This document shows positions 35,301-50,300 of a stretch of 64,000 bases of DNA, piece by piece. The DNA is from Dendrophyllia cribrosa (taxonomy: Eukaryota > Cnidaria > Anthozoa > Scleractinia > Dendrophylliidae). Positions within the stretch are counted from its first letter, which is position 1, and every line of letters begins with the position of its first letter. Under the pieces are notes generated by a model that was given only the letters and a program-made list of their open reading frames with translations, was not told the DNA's origin and did not search any database. The position numbers and the translations under genes are program-made. The stretch lies in NCBI GenBank assembly GCA_024195265.1, contig JAJLRJ010000001.1, positions 52,232,672 to 52,296,671 of the forward strand, in the 5' to 3' direction.

Positions 35301-38300
35301 TTATCTCCACCGGTTTTCCTGTGACTGATATCATTACTTTTCCTATCTGCTTCATCTTCTTCATCGTCGTCCTCATCTCCCTTGCCACCCGCACCAACAT
35401 ATGAGGTGGCTGCCCTCTTAGTGACCCTCTTGGGTCTTGTTGTCCTGGTCTGACTGTCCTCGCTGGGGGTGGAGCTTATTCTACCCCTTGTGTTAGTAGT
35501 AGTGGTACTGGTAGTGTTACTCGTTGTAGCGGCCGTTGTACGCGTTGGATAGCTTGCAAACCGTGACTTTGTAGCATCATCCTTGGTACCTTCCTTATCA
35601 GCTAACCTAGAAGTCCTAGAGGGTTCAGTTTTTGAAACGGGTGAAGAAGGAGTGCTCGCCTTCTTATCATTGTCTAGAAATGGAGATTGGAGAAGCCTCG
35701 AAGTGCCTCCCACCCCTGGTTTTGACGCGCTTAAAGGCGCGTTCTGATCACGCGACAAAAGCGACCTCGAAGAACTGGTTGTGCTTGATCGTGTATCAGG
35801 TTTGACCGGTTTATCTTCTTCCTCCTCTTCGGAGGATTCTTCAGTTTCGCTGCCAGTTTCCTCCACAGATTCGTCCTCGGATTCGTCCTCTGTTTTTTTA
35901 AGCGAATTTACCGTAGGTTTAGAATGCAGAGAATTGACCGTGACATTTGCCCTAGGAGCAACAGAGTTCACAGATGGCTTTGGGGGTTCCTCTTCCTCCG
36001 AATCCTCCTCACTGTCCTCTTCAGAGCTATCCTCAGTGTCCGACTCCGATCCACTGTCCTCCTTGCTGAAACCATCACTTTTCTCCTTCTCGTTCTCCTT
36101 GTCCTCTTTGGGCGAGTCAGAGAAGCTTGGTGGTCGGGACAGCCTGCTCTTGGGGGATATCTGCTCCCTGCTTGCCTCCATTTGTGCTCTCTCCTGGTTG
36201 ATGTCCCTGAGAAAAAGGTTTTGGTCCTTTATTCTTGTTATGGAGCTCCTGAGAAATGAAGAAGCCACAGAAATTGCATTGAATAGAAGTGTTGCAGGAC
36301 TGGCACCACATGCAAGCACCTCGCATTGAACTGATCTCTCTTAGCTTCACAGGAGGACCAGTTTATGCTCGGTGTTCGACAACCGGGATCTTTTTTAACC
36401 GTTATAAAACAACATTGGTTTCGGATCGGATACCGGGTATGGAGGAAGGAATTTGTCCAAACTATTGAAATGCCATGTGAAAAAATAGTCATTCGATCTT
36501 TTTTCTTTCTTTTTTTTTTTCGTTAAGTGCCAGTCCGCAAGGAAAACGAAGAAACAACAAGAAAACCGAGAAGTACCATACACAACCAGGAGGTTGAACG
36601 TCTCAGATCAGATGAGATAAGAGCGGCATAAAATAGCAAAGCAAAAGAAAAGCAAAAAGTGAAAGCAAGGTTTGAGCAAGCGGTTTTTAATCTATAGAGA
36701 GAAATCCAAATTTCTTAGAAGAGTTTTAATTGTTTTAGTGTTAGTCAAAGTGTTAGTATTAACTTTACATACAGCAGTCCTGGGTTGTTAGTAGGGGGTA
36801 GAGTACGCAGTAATCTAGCCCTAGATGAACCAGAAAGACTGAAAAGAAAGCAGAAAGAAGGTTAAAAAGCATCATAAATACAATAACAGAGTTCAATTAC
36901 GCTTAATTGCTGTTACTAGCACGTTAGATTAGATTTCATTGAAAAACACGTGTTCTTGTGAACTGACACACAAAGGGTAACACAGATGCAGTTTTCTGTT
37001 CAGAAAGCTCTTATTAATTTGTTTATAAATACAAGACCTTACGTCCACGTTAAGTCAGCACAATACTTTAGGAGTCGGCTGCATAAACATCAAGGACAAA
37101 CGCAATAACTGTTGAATTCAGATGCATGAGATGGCAAAGATGAAAGTCTGACGCCACTGTTAATTTATGTTTATGCAACCTACCCCAGAGTAAAAATATA
37201 GTCCTTTACTTAAAACGTAACTTTAGCAATAAGGAAGAACTGGAAGCCAGTCTATGACAATACAACTAAGTCTGAGACTGTATAGAAGAAACGAATAGTC
37301 TTCAAAACAGTGTTTGGGTTTTGGCGATTAGAAATTTAAGAAATTTCCTGGACAATCGAACAGTCTCAGAAAGCTACTGAGCAGTACTTTCTTAGTATGG
37401 TTAGTTCTTTTTCAATATTTTACAAAATGCAATGAGGATTGGCTCCTTTATCCAAAATACAGTCTTATTTCAAACTTATCTATTTTAAAACCTGGAAGAT
37501 AAAGACATTATTTTGCGTTCACTGGAAAATTTTTGTACAGAAATATCTATGAGAACACATTCAACAGAATCAGCAATGGCCATTTTAAGCAATAATGTCT
37601 TTATAACAGCTAGCTTAAAATGGGGTGAAACTGTGTAATGTCACATTGTCATGTGCAACTCGCCCAGCAATGTCAATGCCAGACAAGCTGCGCAAAACAT
37701 TGCATAATGTAACACTGTGGCACCCTTAAAATAAAATCCCATAAACCTAGACAACAACACTTACCGTCTTTTTAATGGGGCCGGTCCAGACTCCATATTA
37801 CTTTTAATAACCGGTGTTGTGGACTGTGGAAAACAACATGCTCATAAATTATGCCAACAAAACAAGTGAAATGGATAAACCAAAGTAAGCCCCATCCACC
37901 CCACCCTGCTGTACAAGTGTACCCACATACCCCTCCAGCAAAATCCAATCATATCATTTTATCCCTTTTACTTCTAACAAGCCCATTCCTGCCCCCAGAG
38001 GTATGCACGAGCACACACATTTTATACTTGTCCGCTATGCCCGAGTAAAAAGGGATGTACAGGGCTGTGATTAGTAACCATCAGCCAGAAATTACATGTA
38101 TGATCGTCAACTGCAATGAAGATGTCCAGTAACTCAAAGTTTGAAAATGGCTAAAAGACAAAAGCCATGGGAAGCTATCTTGAGCTTATAACTGCCCCCT
38201 TTCCTTGTGCAGCTGGCAAGCTCAAATCTTCATGACAGCCCTAGATGTAGAATGGTACAATCTGAAACTCGCTAAAATTCTGAGCCACAAATTAGATGCA

Positions 38301-41300
38301 AATTTGACAATTTGAAATTTGGAGACTTAAAATGTTGATAGTCCATTTTTTACCCCTCTCAGAATCTCCCAAGTTCAAAAATCATTTTGCAAAATGATGA
38401 AGAACAAACAGCATAACAGGAAAAGCAACAGTAACAGCTTTCATCTTTCCTTTCACAAATCTTGCATTATAAAATTAATGCAAGTCTAACTTTTCAAGGC
38501 TGTAGCTGAAAGTATAAGGTGTGACCATTCAAATGAAAGCTACTGACCAGTACTTTCTATCCGTGCTGTGTATTTACCAAAGGTGTGTACAATGAAATTT
38601 GTGATGTTTTTTTTTCCAGTTTAGTTTTGGTTTTCCTAACCCTAACACCCCCCCCCCCCCCCCCTCTCCAACCAGAGCTCTAGCAGGTAAAATCATTACT
38701 GGTAAATGGTTTAGTAGTCTAAAAAAAGGTGTTTGCAAAGAACACTGATTTAGCATGTAACAATCGTTGAACACTCACTGTATTGATCTTTGGCTTATTG
38801 TTTTGCCTTTTCTTGAGCTCTTCAAGCATTTTAACCATGTCTGGTTCTGCCAGGTCAATTGGTGTTGAACCCTACAGAGACAAATACTGGTAAATACTAC
38901 TACTAAAGCAGCGTTGTGGTTCCAGGCTATCAGGCTATCAATAACACACAAACTAGGAAGTTTAAGCCCATGCAAAAGTACATGTTTTACACAGCTGCAT
39001 GGGTGACAAATACTGGACTCTGAAAACAGGAACTGACAGTGGATCGAAATCTATCAACCACAACCCACAAACGTGATCTTCTGACCCTGTTAATTTCCTG
39101 AGACATCCACTATGATAATTGTGGTAGAGAAAAATGAAACTGCCTGTTGAGTATTGAACTTCAGAGTTTGTGTGTTATCGAAGGCGCAGTAAAAAAAAAT
39201 TCTTATGACTGTCTGACTGACTGACTGACTGTATAGACTGGCTGTCTGACACAATAGCTGGTTAGCTGGCTACATGCCTGACTCATACTGTTTGATTTAC
39301 TGATGAGTCAGCCAGGCTGACTGGTTAACAATATTGATGGTTGACTTTTTTACTAACTGAGTAACTGGCCTTTTAACATGTGGCCTGCCTGAGTGACTGG
39401 CTTTTCAACTAACCAAGCTGCCACACCGGATGAATGACTGACTGAAAGAATGAATGCTGGCTGATTAATTGCTACTAAAAATTGTGGTGCGGCCACTTGA
39501 CTGGCTGGCGACTGGAAGAATGACATGCTTGCCGTATGACTGGACAACAACATTGTAATAATGTCTGCCTTATGACCAGCTTTGCTCACTATAAGATAGC
39601 AGAATGGTTGTCTGATAAAGGGGTTGCCTGAATCACTGGCTAACTGGCTTATACCCGGCAGGCTGACTTACTGAGTGATCGACTGAATGACTCATTAGAG
39701 CGGTGTTTTCATTTGAGTGTTGAAAGTAATTTTGTAATTTCTTTGGTTTTACATTGCTACGCTTTGTGATTGGCTGAAAAATCTCGTGCCATTTTCTCAA
39801 CTAATCAGAAGTAATACCAAAACCAATTGTAATTTGCTCGCACACGTTTTCCCGCGCTTGGTGCCGGCTACATGTATTTGCTTCGAGTTCTGATTGGTTC
39901 ATCGGATTGTCAGCAAGTTCTGTGATTGGTCAGATTAATTACGTTGGTTTTAGTTTTAGGACACTCAATTGAAAACTGCTCTAAACAGCTTACAAGCTGA
40001 ATTATAGGGAATAATAGCAACCTAACTAAATTAAATCTGTGGGCAAAATTACCGTCTTATTCCTAGCACTAAAGTTAGCTCCATGTTCAGCGAGTACTTC
40101 ACAGGCATCATTTTGACCCCAGTGAACTGCCGCATGTAATGGTGTCCAACCATCAGCATCGCTTGCATTGATATCGACACCAAGTTGAAGTAAAAGACTG
40201 AGGATAGAAGTACAACACTTGTCACAAAACACTATCCCGCTTTAACGAGTACAACATAAACATTAACACCGAGCTTAACTGAAAACATCAGATAATACAC
40301 CCTGTCAAACACATTAATTCAAGGTGTTGTGTTTGCAGTTAGGCTAATCATAAACCATATTAGAGATTGACACTAATAGTACCAAACTAATTTGTATTTC
40401 ACATTTGACTGGTTTTTAGTGGCATTCAAAGAGTGGGCCAACACGGATCAGAGGAATAAGATCAAATAGAACATAATCGTTTTTCTTTGCACTCAGTTAT
40501 GCCATAGACAGCAGCTGGATCTTTCCTTTATTTTGCCATGTTGCTTTTTATGGTCTACAGTAAAAACCTGCAAGTAAGAACCTGCATTTTCCCAAGTTAG
40601 CCTAAACAGGTTCTTACACATGTACATCACAAATTTAGGCTATTTAGATTCTTAAATAGGTTCTTATTTTCTGAAGAAAAAAAATTACTATGTAGCTAAT
40701 AGAATTAAGTGGTATTCAGCCTATTCCTTATATAAAATCTGCATACCAAGTAATTACTGGTATTTATGTAAAAATGACTATAATAACTAAAATTTAAGCA
40801 CTGATCACAGAACATAACATTATATACATGTACTCTTATTTGCCCAAGTGTCCTGTGCACATTTTTTTTTCTACAGATTTTAGAAAATAAGAACCTGTTT
40901 CAAATTTTAGGCTAAACAGGTTCTTGTATAGAGGGGGTCTAACTGGCAAATGTTAGCCTAACAGGTTCTTAAAAACTAGGTTTTTACTTGCGGTTTTTTA
41001 CTGCTCCATATAAATTGCTGCCTTCAATACAAAATATTGTTTCAGCGATATTATAATTATGTTTATATGAGGTCTCTTATCAAGTTATTCAGAGAGATCT
41101 ATGATTTTTACAATTTTGCCAGACAAACACAATAATTTTTTTTATTACAGATCGAAGCATGTTGTTGCATGTCATTATTGCTTGGTACTATTAATGCCGA
41201 ATTGCTGTTTGTACCTGCAAACAGCAATCTCTAAAGGGGGGTGGGGGAGGGGGTATTTAGAAGGGGGTATAAGAAGGGAGACTTAATAAGAGGGAGAAGG

Positions 41301-44300
41301 CTTATTCTGTGTTAACCATACATGAAAGAAACCACAAATTAAAATTTACCATTAACACAACCTTCCGTGCATTACCTGACAGTTCTTCAACAAACTGCAG
41401 GATGACTATAAAAATTCTGAAGCTTAAGAATTTGCGCACAAAATAATTAAATTTTGACAGCACTCGCCATTTGGGTGGGTGACTTTCGGAACTAAAAAAA
41501 TGTACAATTTGTCTTTCTCAAGATGATTAGACACTCAGCTGGGTGAGTGGGCAAACTAGTGCTTATTTCCACCCCTGTAATCAATTACTCTCAAGAAATA
41601 GAAGGAAATAATAATAATAATAATCTTCCGAACAGAGTATTTAAGGCGGTTCAAACTTGTCATGAAATCTCAACTCAATGGCAAAAATAAGACCAAAGCA
41701 GCAAACACTTGGGCTGTGTCGCTCATGAGGTATGGAGCAGGAACGATCAAATGGAGTAAGGAAGAACTAAAAGAAATGGACAGGAAGTCAAGGAAAATCA
41801 TGACAATGAATAAAGAGCTACACCCAAGAAGTAATGTTGCCAGAATATATGTACCAAGAACAAAGGGAGGAAGAGACCTGAGCAGTTGCGAGAGCTGCGT
41901 GAGAAGAGAAGAGAATAACTTGAGCTGGTATGTGAGAAATAGTGAAGAGGTATTTATTAAGAAAGTTGGAGATAGCAGTGTAGTCAACATCTCCAAGGCT
42001 GTGGACCCAAAGGAATACAAAGTTAATGAAGCAAAAGGAGATGGAGAGTGAATGGAAGCAGAAAAGAATGCATGGGCAGTATGTGAGAGAAAAGGAAGGC
42101 ATTGACTGGGATAGAACTTGGCAGTGGATTGCAAGAGGAGACTTAAAAGGATGTACTGAAGCCTTGATATGCAGTGCCTAGGAACAGGCTTTGAGAACAA
42201 ATTATATAAGTCATCATATTGATCACACAGCAGAATCTTCTTTGTGTAGAATGTGTGGAAGCAAGGGAGAAACGGTGGCCCATTTGGTAAGTGAGTGTAG
42301 TAAGCTGGCGCAGACAGAATATAAAGGAAGGCACGATAACATAGCACGGTATATTCACTGGCAACTTTGTGGCAAATGTGGATTTGAAAGAGCTAACAGC
42401 TGGTACGAACAGAAACCTGAGGGAGTGGTGGAAAGTGAAAACTTCAAGATACTATGGGATTTCACAGTCCAGTGTGATCGGAAAATTGAAGCAAGAAGAC
42501 CAGACATTGTCTTTATTGATAAGAAAGAGAGAGAGGTGATTATAATTGATGTTGCCATCCCAGGTGACAACAGGGTGAGAGATAAAGAGCTCGAGCTCGA
42601 AATTTATCTTTTGCAGTTGACAAAGAAATTGCCTCCATAATTTTGGTAGTCAACATGGCTAGTAACTAAGGGAATTTCACTAGCCAAAACTGAAAATCCA
42701 GTGGTATTAGGCGAGTTGACCACCACCAAGGTCGAGCCCTGTAAAAGCCTTATTTAAACATGATAAGCAGTTAAAACTCTACAGCTTGTGGGGTCGTGTG
42801 TAACTAACTAATGAAAATATAACAAAAAGATAAATATGTAAATGTGTTTAGGAGGGGCGGGGCTTTTAAAGGGGAGGGGTGGTTATTAGCAGGGGGGCTT
42901 AAAACGAAAGAAAGTTATAATCATTGCTTCAACAGAACAAAACTGTCAGGACTGGTAATCCAAGCAGATGGAAGAAATTAAACAGGAAGAAAAGACTAGT
43001 TTGCACATACATATGGATGCTATCAAAAGAGATGTACTGGATAAGCAAGTGGATAAAGGGACAGATCTGACAAGAGAGGTTTAATGAGCAACACTGGAAT
43101 TAATAGGGAAGTTGCCTGGAAGAGAGAGCAATATTTTATGCCTGTAGATCAGAATGACTGGAAGCAAAAAAGGACTGGTTACTGAGCCAGCTGCTGAGTG
43201 ATTTACTGCCTCAGGAAGGTTAACTCTACTCAGAAGGACAAGAAAACTATCCATAAACTCAAGAACAACAAGACTCCGTGCTTCAGAATTGTGGCCAAAA
43301 ATGGCTGTAGACGCGGGTTCATCCATGTCATCACTGTTAGAAAGGATACAAGAAGTTCCAAATAACTCAACAAAAAGATTATCTTGCACTATCTTAAACT
43401 ATTATGGTCATCTCTATCTGCCAGTTCCTGATCCATCACAAACAAGTGAAATACCAGCTCTCTCCATCTTTGTGGATTTTATGGCAGCCTTTGACAATGC
43501 CGACAATTCCATGTGACACATTCTCTTAGACAACAGAATCCTAGGGAAGATCATACGAGTCACCCATGATGTACATGAAAGGACTGTGGCACAAAGTTTA
43601 ATCTCCTTCTTCGAAACAACTGTCCAGGGCTTTTCCAGTCACTACTAAGTTAACAAATTTCAGGACCATCCAGAGCCTACTAGAGAATCACTTAAATAAT
43701 TATTTTTCCAGTACATTAATGTCCTGAATAATGATAGAAGAAAATTCTAGGATTTTTCAGTGCTTATACAATATGACACATCTTAATGGTTTGAGAAAAA
43801 AACTTTTTAAAAAATGTGTGATACATGTATGTTTGCCTTTTCCTTCTCTTTTGGGAAGGATTGAGGGATGCTGTTAAGGACTAAGCCCATCGCCCATTCA
43901 ATAAGCGCCATTGTGTAATATAGTGAAAAGAAAAGTAAACTGTCTTGGCCCAGACTCACAAAAAAAATTAAAGCGAGCACACCAGACCAACACTGAGTGG
44001 AGCTCAAAGTGCCAGCTCACAAGTTTGCATCACAGTCGGCCAGGAAGTAAGAGGTGCTGAGTTTCGACACGGTGTCCTGAATGGCCGATAGCTGTGCGGG
44101 TGTAAACAATGTGTCGCGGGCGAGCTGTTCGGCGGGTTCGTCTTCTTCAGAGGCAGCGCCCAAAAGGTCTTCTACGGACGAACCAGCCTCGGAGAGGGAA
44201 TCGAGTTCAACGTCTGGCTCGCGTCGGGCATTTCTGGATGCCGCGGCATCGTTGCTGGCAAGGTCAGTTGCTCTTTGTTGACGAGCAGTCCGATTCTTTG

Positions 44301-47300
44301 AGTAAGCCTGCTTTTTCGCAGTTCTCGGGCGATCGTGCTGCACACCTTTGGGACGGCCATGCCCGGCGGCGTGTCCAGTGGTCGCGGCACGTAACCTTTC
44401 GACCAAGCGGGCTTTGGAACCGTTTATGGGCAGGTTCAAGTTCTGCAGTCGAAGACGAAGAACTTCTACGGAAAGCTTCGTGAGATTCTCTTTAACTGGC
44501 TTCGCAGGCTGATGTCGCGGGCGTGCCATGATGTTGAAAAACAATTTATAAGCTGTTACTGCTTCGTGCAATGCTGCCAGGATAATGACCTGGGATTGTG
44601 TATTACTGCTTTTATATCGAGACAGTGTCTTTGAGTGCGACCAATGACTACATTTGTACTATAAAGTAAAAATACACAACGTGGCTAACTACGAGCCATG
44701 AATAGAGCTTTTGAAAACGACAACCAATCGAGGTAAAGCTAAGATATATTTCTAGACTATATATCCACATATCTGATTGTTTTTTAGACATGAATACCAT
44801 TCATTTCAAGATAGTGAATAGAACGCATTCATAATGAATGGAGGCTTTGCTTATTGTTTACTCACTGGGCAATGTTTGCGTGACCAGCTACCCATAGGGC
44901 GTCACGTTCCATTAACTGCATTTAACCGCTTGGTTAAAGCTTTAGTAAACTGTCTTGGCCCAGACTCACAAAAAATTAGAGCGAGCACACCAGACCAACA
45001 CTGAGTGGAGCTCAAAGTGCCAGCTCACAAGTTTGCATCACAGTCGGCCAGGAAGTAAGAGGTGCTGAGTTTCCAGTTCAAGCCACTTGCCCCCAGAAAA
45101 GAAGCAAGTGGAATGCATGAGAACCCCAGCTGTTCAGAAACAGGACACTTCCACAGAACATCATTAGACATGCTTGGAATGCTTGAATAGGAGAAGGACA
45201 ATTGCCTGACCTGAGTTTGTCAATCCCCTTGTGTATGCCCACAATTCCACAGAACACTTCTTTACTGGCTTTACTGGTTCGTAATTCAGCCCTGCCTGTC
45301 AGGTGACATTGCTCTAGGCAAAGGCGCTGATCTACCTACCAGCTGGACAATCAAGTACATTGAGGACCTTAGGGCTCACTATGCACCTGCCTACGACCTC
45401 GCTTCTCATGAAATGGTGAAGAGTTAGAGTATAACCTGTCATCTACTGAAAGATTCAGCTTGGAAAGACTCCCAGAAATCTAAGTCTCCACAGGTCCTGC
45501 AGATCCACAAGAAGAGGATTTTGATGGCACAATGGATGAGGATATCCTTGCTGATGCAGCCATATTGCAGCCAGAGGTTCCAGAGTTCCATCCACACATA
45601 CTAGAACCTCCCCCCCCCCCCACCGGATGTTCCTAAGGTTAACGCGTCTCCCAAAAACAGTCACCACTGTGCACTGGAACCTTGTGTGAGTGAGGAAATA
45701 GTGAAAGCCAACTGTGCACCAGTAGACAAAGAGCCATTAGCATCCCCAGGGTGTCAAGCAGGTTGAGGAGCCAAGTAAAATAATAGGAAAATTTTGAACA
45801 AAAAATAGGGAAGAAATAAGGAAAATATTCAAAAGGAGTAGAATAAGAAGTTCTATGAATAGACTTAACATGGTGGCCTTAAATTTTGCACAAGATTAAC
45901 AGAAAATTAATGTGATTTGAAATACTGATACTTTAATTTTAATACATTTGAGGCAGACAGTTTTTTTCTTTGCTTTCTACAGGTTGGCAGATGGTGGTAA
46001 TTTTAATGTGCCTGAGGGGCTTGTCACTAGTGGGGTCTGGAGGCATTCTTCCTCAAAACATTTTGAGGTTAAGACTTGCGAAGACACCTTTTCCTGCATT
46101 TGGAAGCACAATATGGCACCTTTTAGTTGCCTGAAAACACTCTAGATCTCCCATCCATACTCAAATGAATTCCAATCGATTGAAGTCACTCACAGACGGT
46201 ACCTGCTACATTAACGGATGACAGTTATCCCATTTCATTAACAGGTCAAGTGAAACCTACCTTATTACTTGTAAATAACCTTTTGATGCAGCAACATGTA
46301 ATGCAGTTGCACCTAAAAATATAAATACTGATGAGTAATCCATGCCCACACACCCTACACTGGAAGCAATACCCTTCTTATCAGGAGTGTGAAAAGGGCA
46401 TGTAAAAGATTGATTTCCTGTTATCATTTCTGTAGAAAAATGCCATTTTTTATGGGGCGCGTTGCCCCCCCAACCTGGAGATCAAAGGGTGACCCTACCA
46501 AGATGACATGTCCAGTGGGTACAGCTATAGGGGTCACTGAGACACACAAGCCACCCTACCACTCTGCAATGACAATCCTTTGATGCATTAATTTAATGAA
46601 ATGTGTTAACATAGTGTTTTGATTTGTAGTCATTTGTGGCGGGTTAGAAGCTTGCGCCACTTTTGACACAGCCTGTCGGTCAAACGTTTAAATGGGAATG
46701 CTTGATTGGTTCACGGACAAGACAAAAAGACATCAAACTGTTCTTCAAACATTCTCACAAGATTACTGCCTGAGAAATAACTGAAGGACTATGCTAAGTG
46801 TTGATTTTGGTATAGACTAGTTTTCATGTACAGTGTAAGAAACTTAGTTCTATATTTATATTTCTTTTTGGGGCAAAAAAAAATTAAATCCAAGGAATTG
46901 ATTGACTTTTCTTTGTTTCTGCTGGAGTTAATTTATTTTTAGGGAAAATGAAGGGGGAAGGGGGGGGGGGGGGGGGGGGGGTGTAAGGTGGTTATGGTAA
47001 GATAGGTTGCACTGTTTTGCATTTGGAAAGCAAACTATTGGACAAGGAATATTTGTTGTCCAATTTTCTGTGTTTCTCCATCCAAGACTTGAAAATTGGA
47101 AAGCAATCTTATATGAACAAAAATAAATTTTCATTTCGTAGTTTTATTTCGTGAATATCATATAAAGTCAGTTCTCAATGGCACAAACACAATATATATT
47201 AAGGAAACAGAACTTCTTGACTTTAAGATGAGAATTGACAAAAAATTTGACATACAGGTAATCTAATTAACATTTCAGATAAAATAAGTTACTTTGTTGC

Positions 47301-50300
47301 AACTTTGTTGCATGTGGCATGTGGCATGTTTATAACACACCTACGAGAGAGATTGTATCCTAAATCATACATACAAGAAGCAAATGGTATCCATTTTGTG
47401 TTGTATAAGTGTCACAACCATGTAATGTAACAAAGTTGTACCCCTCCAAATTGGCCCTTAAAACTCTCTATCGTACCTGATTTATCTTTAATTTCATTTA
47501 TTGATCTACCATTCATCCAACTTTGAGCATCTTCTAACATTATTCTTTCTTCTATACTTCTTGCTAGTTCTACATCAATTCCTGAAATAAAAAAGAAGAA
47601 GTTGTATTTTCCACTGGTTGAGGAACGAAATAAGTGGAAAATGTTTTCTCACACACCTCTGGGGCCTGGGACCGAGGGTCTGTTTTTTGAGTCACGTGCT
47701 TACTGTGTTTTGTCAGTTGCTGTTTTGCTGTCCGCCATTGCTGACGTTTATTTTGAGCCCCAATTCCCACCCAACCCTTCGTTTCAGTTGAAAACATACA
47801 CTCTGTTGGTTAGATATTCTTTATTAAGACTGTCAGCATAAAGTCGTACTAAGCTTATGATTGTTGTTTAATATTACTGTATTTTGCCTACATTACATAT
47901 ATGCTAGGCGGTATTTGTTTGTGAAATAAAAGAGTCAGTTGGCGGCGGTCAGCTTGACAATGGCACCCAGAGGTGTGTGAGAATATACTATTGTAATTAT
48001 TATTTAAAAACATAGATCCACCAAAGGAAAGTGTATAATAAATTGGCACCAAAAAGCGATAAACAATGAGACCATGCAAGATCCAAGTAGTGCTCCAAAT
48101 TAGCAATCATCAAGTTGTCTGAGACAACTAAAAACATTACTGGGCAACCGGTCTTCAGTAAAATTAAGAGACTGGTTGCCTGGTTGCCCATGAAAATCTA
48201 TATATATATATATATATATAGATCCATGAAAGAAAAGTGTATAATTTACACCACACGGCAATAAACAATGAGACCATGCAAGATCCAAGTAGTGCTCCAA
48301 ATAAGCAGTCAACAAGTTGTCTGAGACAACTAAAAAAATTACTGGGCAACTGGTCTTCAGTAAAATTAAGAGCCCGGTTGCCCAAGAAAAAAAACACACA
48401 CAACCCAATCAGAATAACAGAAAGAAAAGAGAATAGTATTAATGTTTGTTTATTCAGCAAAATAAAGAGAACAAAAAAGTGGCCAAATGTTGCTGTTACC
48501 AAAATTAATGCAAAAACTAATATGTACATGTACCAGAACTTGGTACCCAAGTTCTGTTTTTTTTTTCAAACCAATTTGTATTTATGCACAGAAAGCTATT
48601 GGAAAGAGGAATACAGATCTATTGTCAACCAGTTTATAGTTTTTCTTTGTTCATAGTGTGTTGTTTGTCAATTGAGGAGAGGGCTCTGTTTAACCTGGCT
48701 ATTTCTTTGCTAAACCAGGGGTCAATTAAAAAAAAACTTTTACAAGTGTAATTTATTAAGTGTACACTTGTAAATAACACTTGCAGAAGTTTTATTGAAT
48801 TGACCCTTGATGTTCATGTATAATTAACAAAATAAATAAATAAATAAACAAAAAAAGTAATATGGATAGAAAGTTAGTTACTTCATAACCATTCACAACT
48901 GAGCAAAAAAGTTAACATCTCCTTGAACTGTTAATTTGATAAATTTTGGTAACATTGTATGAATAGCCAAAAATTACAACAGCATCTTCCAAACCTTGTT
49001 AAAGGTACAGAAAATTTCATGATTTTATTTCAACCTTATTCTACAAGTATAAAATTACAAACCAATACATGTTACCAGTGGCTACATAATATACTGTACA
49101 GAGAATAAAAACATCAATACTAATACCATACAAACATACTAACTCATATAACATATAAACAAACTAACATAAAATAAAAAATAAATAAAAAATAAATCAC
49201 TTTATTTAAGTGTCAAAGGTATTTAGCACGCGAGCACTAATTGGGGACACTTTCCAGATCTAATTGGAATTTGGACGTGTTGGTTTTTGAGGAGAGGGGA
49301 AAACCGGAGTACCCGGAGAAAAACCTCTCGGAGCAAGGAGAGAACCAACAACAAACTCAACCCACATATGGCGCTGCGGCCGGGAATCAAACCCGAGCCA
49401 CATTGGTGGGAGGCGAGCGCTCTCACCACTGCTCCCCTGAAAACAGGAAAACATCAAGAAGGTGAAGCTGATGCTGTATAAATATACATGCACTAACTAA
49501 CTGATGCAGTGTCCAAAGTCATCAGTCGTCTGGTCATCCAAGATGCATGAAACCTTTATCTGGCAACCATTTTTCAGACAAATTAAAGGCCCAGTTGTCA
49601 GTGAAAAAAACTATGGACAACCCAATCAGAATTGGACAAAGAAAAGGTAAAGCAAAGTCTTCAGGAGCCTAGTGGCTCACAACTGCTGGAGCTTAACCCG
49701 GTTTCCGTAGCATGAAGTGACTGAGAGTATTACTACTCCCCCCCGGATGGGATGCTAGTCCATTGCAAAGTTACCCCGCAGCATTATGTCGTCAGTACCC
49801 ATGTATATGTTGTGGTTCACATTTTTCTTTGGTTTTAAAATTTTCAAACCAGTTTGATTTTTGTTTTCCATTGTCTCAGATTATGTTGATGAATCTCAGA
49901 CATAGGAAAATAAAAATTAAACTGGTTTGAAAATCAAAGAAAAATTTGAACCACAACATATACACCTGGGTAGAGAGAGACAATGTGGAGCAAAGTTTCT
50001 TGCCTAAGGAAACAATACGGCGGCAGAGACAAAGGCTTGAACTACCGACATTCAGGTTGAAATTCTGACGCACTAACCACTTGACCACTGACATCCACAA
50101 TAATATATTCTTTTGTTTATTCATTATTAAGAGAACAAGTAAATAAGTTGCCATTTGAAAATGTTTTTCTACCTTCTGAGCACAGCAACATTTTTCAGTA
50201 GATCCTTGGAAGGCTGCACAAGAAATAGGCCATATTTACAATAAATGCCACATTGGTTTTCACATTACAGTGTAAATTAGCCATGTGGCTTGGCCAGGGG

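Noticed and set aside
35781..36329. 182-codon Ser-rich plus-strand frame
   Set aside because: Exact antisense shadow of the Glu/Ser-rich MYPT exon; the spliced minus-strand frame has homology and splice sites.
41670..42347. 225-codon minus-strand frame
   Set aside because: Antisense shadow of the retrotransposon remnant; low-complexity Ser/Leu/Phe composition and no motif.
43289..43516. Possible reverse transcriptase block ([15 protein letters not shown])
   Set aside because: The FVDF..AFD phrase resembles an RT motif, but no other RT motif is in frame around it. Too little to call.
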